This document shows, piece after piece, positions 11,901 through 20,762 of a stretch of DNA of 64,000 nucleotides. This DNA comes from Terfezia claveryi (Eukaryota; Ascomycota; Pezizomycetes; Pezizales; Pezizaceae): NCBI GenBank assembly GCA_015179025.1, contig WHUX01000036.1, forward strand, positions 343,558 through 407,557, given 5' to 3'. A program made the translations under genes and the position numbers. The notes below the pieces were generated by a model. It did no database searches, was not told where the DNA came from, and saw nothing but the letters and a program-made list of their open reading frames with translations. Position 1 is the stretch's first letter; the number at the start of each line of letters is the position of its first letter.

Positions 11901-14534
11901 GGATACCCCAAAACTTCAATCACGACGGGCTGAATAAACACCTGTCTAACCCTCATAATTATTCCGGCCCCCTAGAAAGTCTGCTGGTGAACACCTAACC
12001 TTTCGAACGTTCTAAGGGACAGTTTATGGCTGAGTGCCTTTCCTTAACCTACGATACTGCGGTAATCTGCGACCTGCTGATGAAGGGGAACGTCACATAG
12101 TCGGAAACAACGGGCAATCATAGGGAGCAAGTATGCTCTCAAAGACACCATTTCCCAAGGACTCTTACCGTTGGGAGACAATCCCACAACAGGATCACGC
12201 TGATGTAGCTTCGAGTACTGGGATAGGTCAGAGCGGCATCTAGCAGTCGCAGCAAATATACCCTCCCTAGTCAGGTCGTGGTCTTGGTCCCCTGCTGGTG
12301 CTTTACTCCATCATTCAGTACAGTAGCCAGATGTAACTCGAGCTTTCCCCTCTATGACCTATGGTTTCTCCTAACACTTAGTATTGGTAGTTGCGAGTAT
12401 GTATCGCTTCTTGCTTTTTTCCCGGGGCTGAATTCTACCTGTAGCTGAACCTCTCCTCTGTAGAATACAATAATTGGGCAAGCGAACGCCGCCAAGTCCT
12501 CTGTGTATACAACTACATGTACATACATGTAGCCACTGGCAATGCGGGTACGCCTGAAATCTCTCAGATTCTATGCGTCCTTGCCTAAGTAGCTTCTGAA
12601 CCAGTACCTGTATTTATACTATCTAGCATATCACAAGAGCACGCATTCCCGGCTGGAAGCCCAGCTGGATTATCCAACTTCAGAGCCGTGCTAGCTCCTA
12701 ATTACCTGTTGATTCCCCTCCTTATGCCTACCCAGTTTTGAATGCCTATCGTAAAAATCCATATATCTCCCTGCATCACTCTGCATCCTCCCAGATCTCC
12801 TCCTACTGTCTTCCTCTTCCGTCTCGCACTGTAGCAGACGTGCTATGTTCTGTGTAGCACCGCAGGCGCACCCCCAACCATCCAATTTCCCTATTTCGTG
12901 TAGCCAGTGCTGAAATGGCCCTTTCGTCCGTATGATGTAGGTCAGTCCCTTCAACGCCTCCCTTGCCTAAGTACGTATCAAATGTAATAGTGAGTCCCCG
13001 TACACCATACGATCTCCGTATTTCTGCACTACCGATGTAGGTAAGGCCACGGTGCCTTATGAAGGCCTGGTGGTAATCAATTGGCATCGGTCCAAAGCAC
13101 GAGGCACTCGAAGTCACGAGATGGAGTGATTCTTAAAAAATTGGACAGTGCCAAAATTACCCTCAACTTAGCCAATCTCAATGCTCTGCAAACTCAGATA
13201 TAGGGAGGGCAAGGGTCCAGTATTTAGGTGCCGCATAATTATATGTATCTATAGACACCATATTGCAATCGCGCTCCGAACCCTGCTTACCGAACACCCT
13301 GAGCAAGTAATGTAGGATTCCAAGAGGACCAGGTATGTGCTCATGGAAAGGTGATACTTCTGATTGTGGAGATTACATGAGAACTTATAGATATTCAGAG
13401 TCCACGTCAGTTTGCAAATAGATGCCTTACGTACACCTGTCAGCTCTGCTTGCAGGCGTGAGGAACGTAGTCGAGACGTCTGGCGTGCATGGGGCACTGC
13501 AAATACATAATCCAAATGTACTTGGCCCACAATGGGCTTGAGTTTTAGTTCACGCACTGTAGATCTGACTATTGGTAATAAGAGGCCTCGTCAATTTTTT
13601 TAGCAGCATTACTACTTGTGGACTTATCCCACCGTGGGGATTATATTTTTTGACCAGGCCTCTTATTCTCGGTAGTATTAGAGAGTCATTTGGGTTGTGC
13701 TCAGTGCCTATGGTGCGGCCGTTATCAACCTGAGTAGGCTTATGTGCATTGGCTATTGATCGGATTTCTGCTCAAATTTCCCTCCCACCAGCTTTTTGCA
13801 CCCGGTCAATTGTCACCCACGAGATTCATGGGCCCATGATCCATAATTATAGGCTTGTTAAACTTGCCGGCAGTATTCTGCAGCTCAAGAAGCTGGGATA
13901 GAGTCCTGAGCAAAACCCCACAGGCAGATTCTGCCCACCCTCCATATATATATATATATGAGGTTATATAGTACTCATAATCATTTGCTATATCTACGCA
14001 AAAAGCTGGAAGTTGTGGTTCCCTTCATATCATTGGTGAAAGGCAACAGTGCCCGGTGAAGACATGCATACCTTAATCAGACTGACCTGAGGCTTCGTCA
14101 AACCAAATTGAGTGAATGACCTGACGTTGCGGATTTATATATTATGATCAACGATCATCCAGATCCATTCACATTGTTTTAGTACTATATTTTCCATAAT
14201 ACGGGGCACCTACTGAGCAATATATTTTCGGATCCAGAAGGCCAGCAGCCGTTCAGTGAACCTTCTTCTACGTATTCTAAAGCTCGAGGGGGTTCCCTCT
14301 GCAAGAATAAATTCCGGAGGAGCTGCACCGGAGAATGTTTTTTGTCAACAACTTCTTGCTTGGCAAACTTGCTAGCGGCAACTCCTGGAAAAAAAAAAAA
14401 ATTGCCGGCAACAATGCGCTCCCGATCATGGCCTTCCCGCCCACTCGTACTCGCAAGAGGCCTCCCTACACAAGTTGAGCAGCCACTGGCCACTCCATTC
14501 CTTCCAGTGTCACCCTCACTTCGTTGCAGGGACA
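8908..14534. other. Gene-free stretch of 5.6 kb
   Basis: No coding region that I can support. It contains a run of about 22 T at 9392-9420, four copies of a 9-bp GCACACGCG-type unit at 9484-9519, a short TA run at 13945-13960 and the small inverted-repeat element at 13578-13666. The last few hundred bases are the 5' flank of the HAD-like gene. Confidence 0.55.
13578..13666. mobile_element. Small inverted-repeat element (MITE-like), 89 bp
   Basis: The two ends are inverted copies: ATAAGAGGCCTCGTCAA at the left, and at the right the complement of ATAAGAGGCCTGGTCAA. A few A/T-rich bases continue the match inward. A TA precedes the left end. No coding capacity. It may be a MITE or simply a hairpin; the right-hand target duplication is not clear. 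Confidence 0.45.
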
Positions 14535-16458
14535 ATGTCGGCGCCGGCAAAACGAAACCTGATCCTCACTATCGATGCATTTGGGACTTTAATCAAACCC
14601 CGAATTCCCATCATTGATCAGTACAAAGAGGAAGCAGCCAAGCTTGGGGTGCAATTCAATGTTACGAATGACCTTGATAAGTTGATGGCCAGTGAATTTA
14701 AGAAGGGTAAGCTCCATTCATTGACCCATGTTCAGCAATTAAGGCTCTTGCTGATGACAATTGCTAATGGAAGTTTGAAGCATACAATCAGGCGCAACTA
14801 AATCATCCAAACCACGGCGCCGGAAAGAAGGAAATTGGTTTTGAAGAATGGTGGCGTATCGTATGTTGCTCATTACGCATCTCCCGCCTTTGGTGTCAAA
14901 CCGGAATACTGACTATGGCTGTTCTATTTAGGTCATCAAGAATACACTCCAACCCTTCACCGCAAAAATCCCAAGCGGACTCGCCCCCGCCCTCCTCAAA
15001 CGCTTTTCCTCCTCAGAAGGCTATGACCTCCACAATGACGTCCTCCCCTTCCTCAAATCCATCTCCTCCAGAAACCCACCCTGGAGGTACCCACCACTAG
15101 TCACCATCCCCCCCAACAGCGCCTCACCCCCGGATATGCCCATAACTATCTTTGGTATTCTCTCAAATGGCGATCCCCGCATTCCAATGATTCTCGAGTC
15201 CCTCGGCATAGCGAAATACTTCTCCTTCCAGCATTTGTCATATATTACCGGCATCCGAAAACCCTCAAGGGAAGCTTTTCGAAATGCCAGGCAGACGGGG
15301 CTCAGGATTGGGAAAGGGAACCCCAGCTACACAACGAGGGATCCTACGACTAGGGCTGAATTGACAAAGAAATGGCTTGGATGGGATTTCATTCATGTGG
15401 GGAATGATGTTTCGCACGACTGGTGTGCAGCGCGAAAGGTCACGGATATGCAACCGGTGTGGCTTGACCGAGACAATGCGGGCTTGGGGAGCGGAGATTC
15501 GATGACGAAATTTATCAAACGCAGTACAGATGAGTATCCGATGCAGATGCCTCATATGGCTGAGGGAATGAAGGATTGGGGGGATCATTTAACAGATGAG
15601 AAGAAGTGGAATCTTCTAAATACTCCTAAACCAAAGTCCACAGGAAACCCCACCCCCCAAGAGCTACGAAATGAGCTAAGGAGGTCTACCATCACTAAGC
15701 TCACCGAGCTGCCTCACCTATTCCCACACTACTCTATTCCACCGGAAACTGGGGATGATAACCCAATATCAATAGCATTAAGAGACCCAGATATGTGGGA
15801 CGACGAAATAAAGAAGCTCGCGAAAAGAAGACATCAGGAAAATCGTAGGACTTTAGCGATGGTGTCGCAGATGAAACTGCCAGGGAAAAAGAAGTTCTGG
15901 GAAGAAGTGAAGGGGGAGAAGGAATACGGGAAAAATATGGAGCGGCAAGCAAAAAAGGAGCGAACTCCGGCGAAGTACGTAGGGAGGGGTAGAGAACGAG
16001 GAAGTTATTCACGAAGGTACAGTAACGGAAGAGAGGAGATATCTGGTGTTAGTGCCGAGAGGGTAAGCCAGCCGGGGAACCGGGAGATGTCTGATTACGC
16101 CCGGCCGTGGAAGCTAGGGAGGAACGCGAAGACGAAGTACGTAGGGAGGAGCGAACGAGGAAGTTATTCACGAAGGTACAGTAGCGGAAGAGAGGAGATA
16201 TCTCGTGTTAGTGCCGAGAGGGTAAGCCAGCCGGGGAACGAGGAGATGTCTGATTACGCCCGGCCGTGGAAGCTAGGGAGACGAGAAAGTTATTCACAAG
16301 ACAATAACGGAAGAGAGGAGATGAGGAACGCGAAGGATACTGGTGGTAGAAGAAACGTGTCAAATGTAGAGATGAGCAGCGAGAGGGCAAGGGCGACCCA
16401 GGGGAAAAGTAGGGAGTTCAAAGGTGAATCTCAGTGGGATTGGTACCGGCGGCAATAG
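14535..16458 (+). CDS. HAD-like hydrolase with repetitive basic C-terminal extension
   Basis: Exons 14535-14706, 14781-14860 and 14932-16458 join in frame to 592 aa. The N-terminal ~270 residues carry the haloacid dehalogenase (HAD) signature. Motif I is TIDAFGTL, with the nucleophile Asp and Phe in place of the second Asp, as in 2-haloacid-dehalogenase/HDHD3-type members. Motif II is ILSNGD, motif III the Lys of GIRKPSRE and motif IV VGNDVSHD. These enzymes hydrolyse phosphate or halide esters through an aspartyl intermediate; the substrate cannot be told from sequence. The second half is a Lys/Arg/Ser-rich extension containing two ~160-bp in-frame repeats, unusual for this family and probably disordered. 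Intron 1 has GGTAAGC..GAAG borders and intron 2 GTATGT..TTTAG. The start is the ATG shortly before motif I. Confidence 0.85.
15973..16293 (+). repeat. Tandem in-frame duplication (~160 bp) in HAD gene tail
   Basis: The segment starting AAGTACGTAGGGAGG at 15973 recurs at 16135 with a 3-bp length difference, and a shorter third piece (GAAAGTTATTCAC) begins near 16286. Each copy encodes a Tyr/Arg/Ser-rich block ending in SDYARPWKLGR. The two full copies are nearly identical, which points to a recent duplication. Confidence 0.85.
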
Positions 16459-16544
16459 ATGTTTAAAGTTGCATTCCTCAGTACGAGGAAATTAGACGAT
16501 GGACATGTTGACTGTAATTGATACGGAGTAATATATAGTCTTCA

Positions 16545-16677
16545 GAGGTCGTTGTGCCAACCAGACTAAGTAATATATACAGTGGATATTTGACCGAGAC
16601 TAAACCAACGTAGACTTATCACATGACATGAAGTCCCGAAAAGGGGTGCTAACCAGACTGGTTGGCACAACACCCTC
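16545..16677. mobile_element. MITE, 133 bp, TIR core TTGTGCCAACCAG
   Basis: The left end (16545-16567) and right end (16655-16677) are inverted copies of about 23 bp with the core GTTGTGCCAACCAG. The interior is non-coding. The same end sequence (AGTCTGGTTGGCAC in the other orientation) recurs at about 32125, 34000, 34500-34575 and 41130, so this is a dispersed family in this genome. Confidence 0.6.
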
Positions 16678-16698
16678 AGCAGTAAATTGCATTATTTA

Positions 16699-17471
16699 GG
16701 GGTTGAATCCCAACCTGGTTCATGCACAAGGTCAGAAATTACGGTGGCGTAATTTCAAGTTCAAGTTCGTCGAACCAGACAAAATCGTCTGGTGTCTTGG
16801 TTTCTGGCCAAGGAACCTGGTTCATCGCACATACATACCGCTCATACACAACGCACCCTCCGACCATGGATGAGAGAGGAGGTTGAGCGACTTATTGGCT
16901 GGATGGAAGAGAATTAGGAGCTATTGCGAGGGAAGCAGGTTGTATGGCACAAGGAGGTAAAGGATCAGGTATTTGCTGATGAGGAGCATATTACAGTGAA
17001 AAGGATCTCAGAAAAAATGGGCAATATAAAGAAGGCTTGGAAGGATGCGAAAGCTATGCAAGCCCGTTCAGGATGGGGAATTAAATCAGAGGAGAATGAG
17101 GAGTCTATCAATGAGATATTGGAGTGGAGATGCCCTTTCTTCTGGCGTTTGGAGGGGGTATAAGGATCCCGTCCCAATGTATCTGTTGTTCTGCAGACGG
17201 AATCTATAGCACCTGAATTACCCCCCGAGCCTGCAATAAAAATACCCGCGGAAGAAATATCACAAAGACCTGTGGAGGTAGCATGTTGCGCTCTTTCTGA
17301 CGTTCGTGGCATGTGTGTGATGTTGATGGTGGTTGGTGTATGACGCTTTGGTCCATAGCAACAAACCTAGTTTATGAATATGAGGTAATCAAATTCCTCG
17401 GCCTATTTTAGTTAGCTTGTGGCTTGCACTAAAAATCTGGTGCTTGAACCAGGTTGGGATTTGACAACCCC
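16699..17471. mobile_element. TIR element, 773 bp, with Myb/SANT-like ORF remnant
   Basis: The ends are inverted repeats of about 30 bp: GGGGTTGAATCCCAACCTGG at the left and the complement of GGGGTTGTCAAATCCCAACC at the right, with a TA on both outer sides. The interior holds a broken ORF resembling the DNA-binding accessory proteins of DNA transposons. No transposase is present, so it is non-autonomous or internally deleted. Confidence 0.65.
16870..17163 (+). pseudogene. Broken Myb/SANT-like DNA-binding ORF
   Basis: One frame runs from an ATG at 16870 to 17163 with a single internal TAG at 16915. Residues before and after it (EEVERLIGWMEEN, then ELLRGKQ) read as one continuous helix, so TAG probably replaces CAG (Gln). 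The rest (VKRISEKMGNIKKAWKDAKA, then GWG..INEILEWRCPFFWRLE) has the tryptophan spacing and basic helices of Myb/SANT-like domains often carried by transposons. It sits inside the 773-bp TIR element, so it is element-borne rather than a host gene. Confidence 0.6.
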
Positions 17472-17497
17472 TATTTATTCTCTAAGATCCCCAGTTC

Positions 17498-17802
17498 TAA
17501 ATTAAATCTTCAGTTAAACCTGCTTAGTAACATCGAAATCACACCTCATTCGTCCAAATATGCCACAATTCATGCCATGCTGATTGTTTTCCACGTAAAC
17601 TCTTTCGAATTCGAGTAGGCTTTGGCTTTTCGGATGCCATTGTTGTGTCGTGATGTTGTGTCGTGAGGTTTTGTGGTGACGTTATGTGGTGACGTTGACT
17701 AAGGTGCTAATTTAATTTCAATTATCTCGTAAAGGGACTCTTGAGTCCCTTTACCAATTAAGAGTTCCATTAAATTACAATTAAGACTCTGGCCAATGAG
17801 AG
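17498..17802 (+). mobile_element. Ty3/gypsy-related 3' fragment, copy 1
   Basis: This segment is about 90% identical by eye to 44780-45295, where it directly follows a gypsy RNase H domain. It lacks a ~46-bp piece present there, and also lacks the MITE at 45026-45192, so it preserves the empty target site (GACGTTGACTAAGGTGC, about 17694-17710). It probably contains part of an LTR beginning near TGTTGTGTCGTG. No full LTR pair is visible. Confidence 0.65.
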
Positions 17803-17833
17803 GTGAGGCCAAGTAGACTATTTCTGCCAAAGT

Positions 17834-17839
17834 AAAAAA
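17834..17839 (-). terminator. Pol III oligo-T terminator of tRNA-iMet
   Basis: Six A on the plus strand are T6 on the transcribed minus strand, about 38 nt beyond the mature 3' end of the tRNA. No closer T run of four or more is present. Confidence 0.6.
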
Positions 17840-17877
17840 CAATTACCAAGAACTGGTCAGAATCGAACCTGCTCAGA

Positions 17878-17949
17878 TAGCAACACCTCGTTTCGATCGA
17901 GGGCCCTCCGGGTTATGAGCCCGGCGCGCTTCCGCTGCGCCATGTTGCT
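17878..17949 (-). tRNA. Initiator tRNA-Met (CAT)
   Basis: The 72-nt gene folds into a full cloverleaf. The acceptor stem is AGCAACA/TGTTGCT with an A1:U72 pair and discriminator A. The D arm is GGCGCAGCGGAAGCGC, the anticodon loop CTCATAA lies on a GC-rich stem (CCGGG/CCCGG), and the T arm is CCTCG-ATCGAAA-CGAGG. The ATCGAAA T loop in place of TTCGANT, together with A1:U72, marks eukaryotic initiator tRNA. There is no intron. A run of six T on the transcribed strand (plus-strand A run at 17834-17839) can terminate RNA polymerase III. Confidence 0.93.
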
Positions 17950-18083
17950 TAGATACCAGACTAACCAAAATTTACTATGTAGACAGTTTCGGCACTGCAC
18001 TCGCTTACTAAGGTCGCGGCAGCCCTCACCTCCGAGACTTTCCTCACATCGCCCCAGAATTTAGCTAGAGACAAACACACACA

Positions 18084-20762
18084 ATGTCCGACCCCACACC
18101 ATTTCCGAATATAAAATCCAAGCTCCACGCTCCCACGAAGAAATCGGCTTTCGAAAAAGCGAAAGCAGAAGCAGAGGCCAAGCGGCTGCGGGAGGAAGCC
18201 GAAACTGCAGCTGTTTACGAGGATTTTCTAAAGTCATTCTCACAGGATGATGCACCAGCACAGTCGAAACCGATGGGGGCACCTCCAGGGAGGGGTGGGT
18301 TCGGAGGAGGACCTGGGGGAAGGGGCGGAAATGCGTTGAGGCCACCCCCGCCCAGTGGGCCTGGGGCGGGTCAGAGGAGGCACTTCACGGTGCCAAGTAC
18401 ATCTGGAACTGGTACAGGGAAAGTGGGAGGGTTCTCGCTGGGGGGTAGAGCGGAGAGGGGGGCCATGGAAGGGCCAGCGGGGAGAAAGAGGAATTTGGAA
18501 TTTGATGATCACCAGGCTAGCGAACGGGAGAAACGGAGGTTGAGGGATAGCAATATGGGGATTCTAGCATTCGAGAACTCAACAGAAGCAGTATCAAAGA
18601 AGGAGGATTATTTCCCGCAGGAAGCGTCAGACGAGGATGAGGATGACAGTGCCCGAAAGGAGCAGCCAAGGCCTACCGTCCAACTCAGGAACCTCCCGCC
18701 AGGTCTCACTAAGGACGAAGTCAGGACACTATTCAAGGAAACAAACCCCAACATGATCCTCGACTCAATTCGCTTAATCCCCACCGTTCCCCTCGGCCCT
18801 TCGTCGACTATGACTGCTGCCACCACGAATCCCTCAAGTACCCCCATTCGGAAAGCGCAATCTGCGATCGTGACCCTATCCACCGAAACCCCTAGCTCTG
18901 AAATCGACGCACTAACTTCAACCCTCCAAAATCATTATCTGGGACTCGGTTTCCGCCTCTCAATCTCCAGACAACTCGCCTCCGCTGCGCTCGCAATCAC
19001 CCAACCTGGCTTTTCAGGACTAGGAGCTCCAGCCTCACGAGGAACTGGAAATAGCACATCCAACCCCTTCGGCGCAAAAGCGCTTACTCCAAAGCCTACC
19101 AACGGTGGTCACCAGCGGGCTCCCCCACCAGGTTACCACCATCCACGCGGCTTCGCTCCCCCAGCTTCGTTTTCTGCTGGAGGCCGTCCTGGTAATATAC
19201 AGAATAATGGGAACGCAAACTTACTCCAGGTCCACGTCACCCCGCCGACGTCCCTCCGCATGCTTAAGCTCATCCACAAAACTGTCGAGAGTGTGTTTAC
19301 CCACGGCCCCGAATTCGAGGCTCTCTTAATGTCACAGCCGTCGGTCCGCAAAGATGAACGTTGGTCATTCCTCTTTGACACACGCAGTGAAGAGCACGCA
19401 TACTATAGGTGGCGACTATGGGAGGTCTTGTCCGGGGCCAGTTATAGGGATCATGGTGACTTGTCAAAAGGAGTCGAAATTTTTGAGGGCCCAAACCAGC
19501 CACTTTGGGTTCCACCGAAACGACAGCTGAGATATGAATGGGCAGGCAACTTGGACGATATCGTTGACGACCCTGACTATCATAGCGTTGGGGAGGGATC
19601 GGGCTCAGATTCGGAGAATGAAGATAGTAGACGAGACCGGGGGATGAGGGATGGTCCGGGTGGCGCGCTACCAGCTGGTGGATTGGGGCTAGATAACGCC
19701 GGGGGCAAGGAGCAAAAATCCTACCTTGGCCCGTTGAATAGGGGAAAGTTGATGTGGCTAGTATGTAGGGTGCCAACAAGCACGACGAAGGTTAGGAGGG
19801 GGGACGTTGCTAGGGTGATGGCATTTGCGATTGAGAATGCAAGCGCGGCGGAGGAGGTTGTTGAGGTTCTGGTGGGGAATGTAATTCGGCCTTTAGGATT
19901 TCAGAAACATCTGTTCGAAGAAGCAACTCCATCCGGCGCCGATGATGATAGGGACAACAGTGGAGAAGAAGATTCTCAAGCAAAGAAGGAGGAGAAAGCA
20001 CAAGCTGCTGAAGCGGATATTTCCGGTGCAAAGATTGTTGCGTTATACCTCCTGTCTGACGTCCTCTCGAACTCCTCTCTTGGAATTCGCAATGCATGGC
20101 GCTACCGTGGGCTCGTGGAACAGAAACTTCGTGAGGCGAAGGTTATGGAGTCACTTGGGCGGACGTATCGCAGTCCTGATTGGGGGAGGATTCGGCGAGA
20201 GAAATTCCGGAGGTTGGTTGTTGGGATACTTAATTTGTGGGAGGGATGGAACGTATTTCCACAGGGGACGATGGAGGAGTTTATGAGGGGGTTTATGGAA
20301 GGTGGAAGAGAAGAGAGGGAAGGGAGTGAGAAGAAGGAAGGGGGGGAGAAGGAGGAGGTTGCGCAGCAGAAGACTAAAAGTAGGTGGAAGACGGTCGATA
20401 CGACTGCTGAGCCGGCTGTTAATGCTGAGGTTCTGGCGAAGAAGGAGGAGGAGGAGATGGCTGATGGGGAAGAGGAGGAGGATGTCGATGGTGTGCCAAT
20501 GGCGGAGGATGATGAAGACGTTGATGGGCTTCCGCTAGAGGAGGACGATGATGTAGATGGGGCTCCGATGCAGGCTGATGAGGAAGAAGTACACAAGCCA
20601 CCATTACAGGAGGAAAACGAACCCCAGAAGGAGGAAAAGAAAATGGGCTTTGGGGGAATGACATTTGGTGTTAGGGCGGTTGGTCTGGGTGTAGGACCAC
20701 CTGTGAAGCGGAAGAGACCTAAGGCGGAGGATATGTTTGCGGATGATGACGATGAGGACTAG
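18084..20762 (+). CDS. SR140: SR140/U2SURP-like U2 snRNP-associated protein
   Basis: A single 892-codon frame with no evident intron. Order of domains: a charged N-terminus (FEKAKAEAEAKRLREE) and a Gly-rich stretch; an RRM at about 195-300 (VQLRNLPPGLTKDEVRTLF); a SURP module at about 390-452 (LIHKTVESVFTHGPEFEALL, then WSFLFD..HAYYRWRLWE); a CID-type helical domain at about 550-725 (LNRGKLMWLVCRVP, IVALYLLSDVLSNS, GRTYRSPDWGRIRREKF); then a Glu/Asp-rich tail. RRM, SURP and CID in that order is diagnostic of SR140, a U2 snRNP-associated splicing factor. The role is therefore nuclear, in branch-site recognition, by family knowledge. The gene starts 135 bp from the divergent initiator tRNA, so the two probably share an intergenic promoter region. 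Confidence 0.9.
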   Translation: MSDPTPFPNIKSKLHAPTKKSAFEKAKAEAEAKRLREEAETAAVYEDFLKSFSQDDAPAQSKPMGAPPGRGGFGGGPGGRGGNALRPPPPSGPGAGQRRHFTVPSTSGTGTGKVGGFSLGGRAERGAMEGPAGRKRNLEFDDHQASEREKRRLRDSNMGILAFENSTEAVSKKEDYFPQEASDEDEDDSARKEQPRPTVQLRNLPPGLTKDEVRTLFKETNPNMILDSIRLIPTVPLGPSSTMTAATTNPSSTPIRKAQSAIVTLSTETPSSEIDALTSTLQNHYLGLGFRLSISRQLASAALAITQPGFSGLGAPASRGTGNSTSNPFGAKALTPKPTNGGHQRAPPPGYHHPRGFAPPASFSAGGRPGNIQNNGNANLLQVHVTPPTSLRMLKLIHKTVESVFTHGPEFEALLMSQPSVRKDERWSFLFDTRSEEHAYYRWRLWEVLSGASYRDHGDLSKGVEIFEGPNQPLWVPPKRQLRYEWAGNLDDIVDDPDYHSVGEGSGSDSENEDSRRDRGMRDGPGGALPAGGLGLDNAGGKEQKSYLGPLNRGKLMWLVCRVPTSTTKVRRGDVARVMAFAIENASAAEEVVEVLVGNVIRPLGFQKHLFEEATPSGADDDRDNSGEEDSQAKKEEKAQAAEADISGAKIVALYLLSDVLSNSSLGIRNAWRYRGLVEQKLREAKVMESLGRTYRSPDWGRIRREKFRRLVVGILNLWEGWNVFPQGTMEEFMRGFMEGGREEREGSEKKEGGEKEEVAQQKTKSRWKTVDTTAEPAVNAEVLAKKEEEEMADGEEEEDVDGVPMAEDDEDVDGLPLEEDDDVDGAPMQADEEEVHKPPLQEENEPQKEEKKMGFGGMTFGVRAVGLGVGPPVKRKRPKAEDMFADDDDED

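Noticed and set aside
12515..12535. TACATGTACATACATGTA palindrome
   Set aside because: Short TACATG runs are common in this A/T-rich DNA; nothing nearby to regulate.
19297..20596. Long antisense ORFs inside the SR140 gene
   Set aside because: Shadows of a well-supported coding frame; Ser-runs are the complement of Glu/Asp codons.
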